Of a stretch of DNA of 64,000 nucleotides, positions 60,261 to 64,000 are shown one piece after another. A program made the position numbers and the translations under genes. This DNA comes from Planctomycetota bacterium. Lineage in GTDB: Bacteria > Planctomycetota > Planctomycetia > Pirellulales > Lacipirellulaceae. How positions within the stretch are numbered: the first letter of the stretch is position 1; the number at the start of each line of letters is the position of its first letter. A model generated the notes under the pieces. The model was not told the DNA's origin and did not search any database. It saw only the letters and a list, made by a program, of their open reading frames with translations. The stretch is taken from NCBI GenBank assembly GCA_029781135.1, contig JAKOXH010000050.1:43794-107793 (forward strand), given 5' to 3'.

Positions 60261-60528
60261 GGTATTTTTTACTCCCTATCACGAGGTGACATCGCGCCTG
60301 CTCGGGTTGAGCCAGCCCCATGCCGACCGAGCACCACCTGCAACCCAGGTGCGACAAATCATCAAATCACGTTTCGCCTGTGCGCGTTGGAACAGGGCCG
60401 TATCGTTGTCAATGCAGCGATGATACGGCTTGCATTATGGGCACCCCCGGACCCAAGACCCGGGAATGACGCGTGTGCTTCGGCGCACTAGAAGGCAACA
60501 CCACGGTTGGATGCTGCTCTTTTGAGAA

Positions 60529-61047
60529 TCAAATAATTAAACGGCGCAATACAACCACTAAATCACTAGTGGGGATTCCGAGATTCGATGCATCGGCGCG
60601 TGCCGCAGCGAACTGATCCGTTGCGGCTGGTAGAAAAAAGGCAGGCAGGGCAATCATCGACAATTGGGCCTCGTGACTAGCGTCACAGTCGGCCAGGGTA
60701 GCGGGAACAACGACATGGACGGCCATGCCGGTGCAACGATGACCGCCAAAATACGGTGCCTTTGCGGGAACCTGTGTATTACAGGGCCTGGTTCCCTTGG
60801 TCATCGCCGATGATGCACAACATGGGCACGAGCCCAATCGATGTAGGGATTTTGCACCTGAATTACAGCAGTTTACTACTGACGTGCCACCGTGGCGACA
60901 ATGGCAGACTTCCTCGAAACGACCAGTGCAGCCGCAACCGACAACCGTGCGGCCATTCAACACTGCTAGCGGTACCATCGCCCAGACAAGTGCCTGATGG
61001 CATCGCCGACGCAAGCCACGAGTAATACAGATGCTGAACATCGACAA
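60529..61047 (-). CDS. Cys-rich exported protein at the head of the metal-efflux cluster
   Basis: Up to 172 residues (M3 at 61041 is also possible). A hydrophobic N-terminal segment (ALVWAMVPLAVLNGRTVVGC) leads into a Cys/His-rich stretch: GCGCTGRFEEVCHCRHGG, NCCNSGAKSLHRLGSCPCC and a further CNTQVP...HRCTG, 14 Cys in about 85 residues. The C-terminal third is Ala/Leu-rich. It precedes the HMA gene and is divergent from tolC, so a periplasmic metal buffer or sensor is plausible. No family is recognised. Confidence 0.6.
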   Translation of the reverse strand: MSMFSICITRGLRRRCHQALVWAMVPLAVLNGRTVVGCGCTGRFEEVCHCRHGGTSVVNCCNSGAKSLHRLGSCPCCASSAMTKGTRPCNTQVPAKAPYFGGHRCTGMAVHVVVPATLADCDASHEAQLSMIALPAFFLPAATDQFAAARADASNLGIPTSDLVVVLRRLII

Positions 61048-61286
61048 ATTCCCGCTCAGTTACATTCTAGGACTTTTTGCTGGTTTGCGTCAAACCGAAC
61101 TGGAACTGGCAAGCGTTCGGTTTAAGCAACTCTTGGCGATTAGGCAGCCGCTTTCTGTCGCGGCCGCATTTCCGAGCGTTCTGCCGACTGCTGGCACAAT
61201 TGCATCGAAAATGCCGAATCTACTGTTAACGGCCCACCTTTTGCCGCCCGCCGCGACCACCATCCCGCCTGCCAACTGGAGGCAAC

Positions 61287-62858
61287 ATGCGACTATTTCG
61301 CTCAACGCGACCGTGCCTTGCGCTGGCTGTGGCGATTGGGAGCGGCTGCCGGACCCCCGCACCCTTCACTTCACCGAGCGCATCACAAGGTGGCGGTAAC
61401 CCGGAGGTGAATGTCGCGAAGGCGGTGGATGGAATGCCGCCGGCCTGGCGCAAGCCTGCGGCCGGCACGAACGCCAACATGGCCACTCCGAGCAGTGGCC
61501 ATGCCACCCAAGAGACGACCGGCAGCGCAATCCTCAATTCTCCGCCGCCGGTTGATGATCGGACTTTCGCGCAGACGACGAGTCAATTGACGGCCGTCGC
61601 GTATAACGAGCCGTCGACTGCCGCCGAACAATCGGGGACAACCGTTGCTTCGACTGCGGAACTTTCTGCTGAGCCGCTGGTTGAGGAGGTGCAGGCCCGC
61701 AACCCGAATTTGCAGTCCCTGGCCGCGGCATGGCGCGCGGCCGTTGCGCGTTATCCGCAGGCCGTCTCGCTCGATGATCCGATGTTCATGGCGATGATGG
61801 CCCCGGCGTCGTTCGGCGACGACGTACTCAATCCAGGTTATACGCTGCAAGGCTCGCAGAAGTTCCCCTGGTTCGGTAAGCGTGCCGCGAGGGGTTGGCG
61901 GGCGACCGCAGCTGCCAACGCCGCCCGGTTCGACCTGGAGGATGCGCGTTTGCAGTTGGAGGAAATGACGCTCGCTGCGTACTTCGACTATTATTTGGTG
62001 CGCCGCCAGCTAGAACTCAATGCGGAGAATCGGGAAGTGGTGCGGCAATCGCGCGTCACGGCCCAAGCGCGCTACCGAACCAATCAAGTGACCCAACAGG
62101 ACATGTTGCTTGCCGACGTGGAATTGGCCAACCTCGAACGCCGCAAGATTGAACTCGATCAACTAAATCGAGTCACGCAAGCGCGTATCAATGTGCTGCT
62201 GCATCTGGAGCCCACGGCATCGTTGCCAGCGCCACCCAAAACATTGGAGCCGCCGCGCACCGTTGCCGACCAAGCAAGTCTTCAGCAGATGGCGTTGAGT
62301 CAGCGTCCCGATATTGCCGCGCTCCGTGCCCGGGTCGGCGAAGCCCAAGCCTCGGTCGCGTTGGCCTGCAAGGACTATTACCCCGATACGGAGGTATTTG
62401 GCCGGTACGACGCCATGTGGCAGGAAAAGCCGTTGCAGCCGGCCGTGGGCGTCAATTTGAATGTGCCGATTTACCGCAATCGCCTCGCTGCCGCCGTGCG
62501 CGAAGCGCAGTCGAGCGTCAGCCAGCGGCGTGCGGAACTCGAGCAGCGTATCCTCGACGTTCAATATGACGTTGCGGCCGCGTACGAGCGCCTGGAGGCG
62601 AGCCGACGGATGCTGGAGTTGTACGATCGACAATTGCTGCCGGCGGCCGAGCAAAATCGCAACGCGGCCACGTCGAATTACGACGTCAGCAAGACGACCT
62701 ATTTCGAACTGGCCGCCGCCCAGCGGCAGTTCATCTCGCTGCGCGAAGAACGCGAGCAAACACTGGCCGACTATCACACCCGCCTGGCCGAGCTGAACCG
62801 GGCGGTCGGCGGGATCGGTGTTGCTCCGGGTGAGCACGCGGAAATTCCAGCGCCGTGA
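61287..62858 (+). CDS. TolC-family outer-membrane efflux lipoprotein
   Basis: 523 residues. Lipoprotein-type signal (CLALAVAIGSGC), a 110-residue low-complexity linker, then two OEP repeats with long alpha-hairpins (VSLDDPMFMAMMAPASFGDD; LEDARLQLEEMTLAAYFDYY; and in the second half GRYDAMWQEKPLQPAVGVNL and AAYERLEASRRMLELYDRQL). It is the outer-membrane channel of the Cus-type pump encoded divergently. ATG 61287 follows GGAGG. The linker contains the 35-bp palindrome (61478-61512), read NMATPSSGHATQ. Confidence 0.93.
   Translation: MRLFRSTRPCLALAVAIGSGCRTPAPFTSPSASQGGGNPEVNVAKAVDGMPPAWRKPAAGTNANMATPSSGHATQETTGSAILNSPPPVDDRTFAQTTSQLTAVAYNEPSTAAEQSGTTVASTAELSAEPLVEEVQARNPNLQSLAAAWRAAVARYPQAVSLDDPMFMAMMAPASFGDDVLNPGYTLQGSQKFPWFGKRAARGWRATAAANAARFDLEDARLQLEEMTLAAYFDYYLVRRQLELNAENREVVRQSRVTAQARYRTNQVTQQDMLLADVELANLERRKIELDQLNRVTQARINVLLHLEPTASLPAPPKTLEPPRTVADQASLQQMALSQRPDIAALRARVGEAQASVALACKDYYPDTEVFGRYDAMWQEKPLQPAVGVNLNVPIYRNRLAAAVREAQSSVSQRRAELEQRILDVQYDVAAAYERLEASRRMLELYDRQLLPAAEQNRNAATSNYDVSKTTYFELAAAQRQFISLREEREQTLADYHTRLAELNRAVGGIGVAPGEHAEIPAP
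61478..61512. repeat. 35-bp CATGGCCACTCCGAGCAGTGGCCATG palindrome inside tolC-type gene
   Basis: The same 35 bases as 57169-57203 with one substitution, in frame in the disordered linker of the TolC-type protein. Confidence 0.92.
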
Positions 62859-62927
62859 TAGAATCGCTCGCCGAAGTTGGTGGAATCGGCAATTGCGGCT
62901 ATAATTTGGGGTGAGGAGCCGAAGCGA

Positions 62928-63095
62928 GTGAAACGCGATTTCAACGTTGTGTATACGACGATCGAAGATGGCTGGGTCATGGCCCAGGTGTCCGAGTTGC
63001 CGGGGGCCGTCACCCAAGGGCGCGGCATGGCCGAGGCCCGCGAGATGATCCAGGAGGCCGTGGAGCTTCTGTTGCAGTCGTATCGGAACCGATAA
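62928..63095 (+). CDS. HicB-like antitoxin-family protein
   Basis: About 55 residues starting at GTG 62928, nine bases after GAGGAG (the frame also opens at 62877). The HicB fold signature is VVYTTIEDGWVMAQVSELPG, AVTQGRGMAEAREMIQEAVE. There is no hicA next to it; instead an MNT nucleotidyltransferase gene follows 11 bases later. It may be an orphan antitoxin. Confidence 0.8.
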   Translation: MKRDFNVVYTTIEDGWVMAQVSELPGAVTQGRGMAEAREMIQEAVELLLQSYRNR

Positions 63096-63106
63096 GAAAG
63101 ACGCCT

Positions 63107-63391
63107 ATGACTCGCATCGTTGAACAGCATCGTGCGGCGATTCTCTGCATTGCCGCCAAATACGGCGCGGGGAATGTGCGCGTATTTGGCTCCTCCGCCC
63201 GTGGCAGCGAAACCGGGAGCAGCGACGTCGATATCCTCGTCGAGCTTGACGAGGGTCGGTCATTGCTTGATCAGGTGGGTTTGCAACAGGAGTTGCAGGA
63301 ACTGCTGGGGCGCAAGGTCGATGTGGTCGTGGAAGGGGGCATCAGCCCGTATCTTGAAGAGCGGATTCTTGCCGAAGCCGTACCGCTGTGA
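63107..63391 (+). CDS. MNT-domain minimal nucleotidyltransferase (MntA-type antitoxin)
   Basis: 94 residues. The nucleotidyltransferase signature GSxxRGxxxxxSDxD is intact in VFGSSARGSETGSSDVDILV, with the third acidic residue in KVDVVVEGG. MntA enzymes AMPylate the partner HEPN toxin to neutralise it. Its stop overlaps the GTG of the downstream HEPN gene by four bases, the usual pairing, but that toxin gene is broken here. Confidence 0.93.
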   Translation: MTRIVEQHRAAILCIAAKYGAGNVRVFGSSARGSETGSSDVDILVELDEGRSLLDQVGLQQELQELLGRKVDVVVEGGISPYLEERILAEAVPL

Positions 63392-63661
63392 AAGACGATC
63401 GCATTTATTTGGCGCATGTTCGCGACGCGATCGCATGGATCGAAGCGTTCACGTCCGGCGGTCGCGAACAGTTCTTCGCCAGCCCGACTGGTACACGGTG
63501 CGGTGATTCGCGATTCGGAAATGATCGCCAACGCGGTCAAGGGGCTGTCGGAAGGAATCTAGCGAACGGCCAGTGTGCGCCCGTGCCGCGACATCGCTGA
63601 GGCCAAAGAGACGACGGCCCGCACGATTTACGATCAACGGAAAGTGCCGCGGCCGCGATGA
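63388..63661 (+). pseudogene. Broken HEPN-domain (HepT-type) toxin gene
   Basis: The first frame from GTG 63388 gives MKDDRIYLAHVRDAIAWIEAF and TSGGREQFFASP, a normal HEPN N-terminus, then becomes nonsense. The continuation LVHGAVIRDSEMIANAVKGLSEGI is in the +1 frame from about 63488, meets a TAG at 63560-63562, and a degenerate tail (RPCRDIAEA) continues to 63661. The RX4-6H catalytic motif is missing. So a frameshift, a stop and loss of the C-terminus are all present. Confidence 0.85.
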
Positions 63662-63834
63662 GTGGTAAGCCGCTGCAGTAGGTGCAGAACCAACGGTTCA
63701 ATTGCGATTAGTGTAAGCTGTTAAGAAGAGGCAGTGGTGGGTTCCCGCTTCGCAGCAAGCCGCCCGTACACGGCAGCAATACACTAACGAAGGTGCCAGA
63801 GAGTTATTGTCAATGGTTGTGTTCTGGGATTTTG

Positions 63835-64000
63835 CTAGGCGGCGTCCTGCATGATACCGTCGATGAACGTTTTTCCTTCCAAGAGATGATTGATGTGTTG
63901 GTGTCCGTTGAGTCGTCGCCAGTGTTTCTGTGCGGCGTGAGCGAGCTTGAACATCATGACCAGGCTTGCTCGGCGGCTGCCGCTGCCCTTGGTGCGTCGA
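63835..64000 (-). mobile_element. IS256-family transposase, C-terminal part (partial at window end)
   Basis: The minus strand reads RRTKGSGSRRASLVMMFKLA, then HAAQKHWRRLNGHQHINHLL and EGKTFIDGIMQDAA before the TAG at 63835-63837. This is the C-terminal end of an IS256 (mutator-type) transposase. The rest runs off the window to the right. The 63662-63834 stretch should contain the element's left end, but the exact terminal repeat cannot be set from one side. Confidence 0.85.

Noticed and set aside
60398..60428. CCGTATC..GATACGG hairpin as terminator of the Cys-rich gene
   Set aside because: Seven-base stem with a long loop and no T-tract on the relevant strand; too weak to call.
61031..61399. 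122-codon plus-strand frame upstream of the TolC-type gene
   Set aside because: Overlaps the tolC start in another frame and the divergent promoter region; no domain is visible.
1..64000. tRNA, rRNA or tmRNA genes
   Set aside because: No cloverleaf with a T-loop GTTCGA-type motif in a suitable intergenic place and no rRNA-like text was found; absence is by eye only.

Overview
The window (about 60% G+C) looks like a chromosomal segment of a planctomycete, most likely from the Pirellulales. Four things point there: an 'EPLEDRSMLS' (LEPR-type) N-terminus on a von Willebrand A protein, a BBP7-type beta-barrel protein, two PEP-CTERM proteins, and a formylmethanofuran:H4MPT formyltransferase of the planctomycete C1 pathway. 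All assignments come from reading sequence and recalled family motifs; no database search was run.

Layout. 1-7.2 kb: the C-terminal half of uvrA (running in from the left, with a long extension fused after the second ABC half), a CBM9-like protein and a large hybrid histidine kinase. 7.2-11.8 kb (minus strand): ribD, a SEC-C/TPR protein and a transaldolase. 12.1-17.1 kb: a BBP7 barrel protein, an S41 protease, a small conserved-looking protein and folC (minus). 17.8-23.5 kb: a five-gene cluster of ABC ATPase, FtsX-type permease with a His-rich loop, a CPFC-motif membrane protein and two DUF3299-like proteins, probably a metal-handling exporter or importer. 23.5-26.8 kb: a coiled-coil protein and an acyl-CoA synthetase. 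26.9-35.1 kb (minus): the classical translation cluster thrS-infC-rpmI-rplT-pheS-pheT. A hicBA toxin-antitoxin pair sits inside it, and both PheRS subunits are of the archaeal/eukaryotic type. 35.3-37.8 kb: two PEP-CTERM paralogues closed by a strong terminator. 38-42.1 kb (minus): an S1-domain protein, fhcD, a PilZ protein and a zinc-finger anti-sigma-like membrane protein. 42.5-47.6 kb: rsfS, a YbjQ protein, argS and GTP-dependent PEP carboxykinase. 47.6-49.0 kb: a decayed stretch with a short LEPR/vWA gene and a frameshifted secreted-protein gene. 49-52.5 kb: trpB2, a TlpA-like thioredoxin and a small membrane protein. 52.6-62.9 kb: a heavy-metal efflux locus (cusA, cusB, a CCxGC lipoprotein, a two-HMA periplasmic protein and a Cys-rich protein on the minus strand, with a TolC-type gene divergent). 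62.9-64 kb: a HicB-like gene, an MNT nucleotidyltransferase, a broken HEPN gene and the C-terminus of an IS256-family transposase.

The most striking feature is not a gene. Many short palindromic elements, built of 7-9 bp tandem units in one arm with roughly complementary units in the other, are scattered between genes and also inserted in frame inside essential housekeeping genes (uvrA twice, folC, an acyl-CoA synthetase, pheT, pheS, fhcD, argS). The heptamer version is read in the same frame in all three genes that carry it, giving related peptides (IADCGLRI ... SEIRNPKSEIV). Other hairpin families recur too, including a 35-bp palindrome present both between genes and inside the tolC coding sequence, and a 194-bp segment bounded by 30-bp inverted repeats between thrS and infC. 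Together they suggest a lineage with active spread of small palindromic elements that tolerates them inside proteins, comparable in principle to the Rickettsia palindromic elements.
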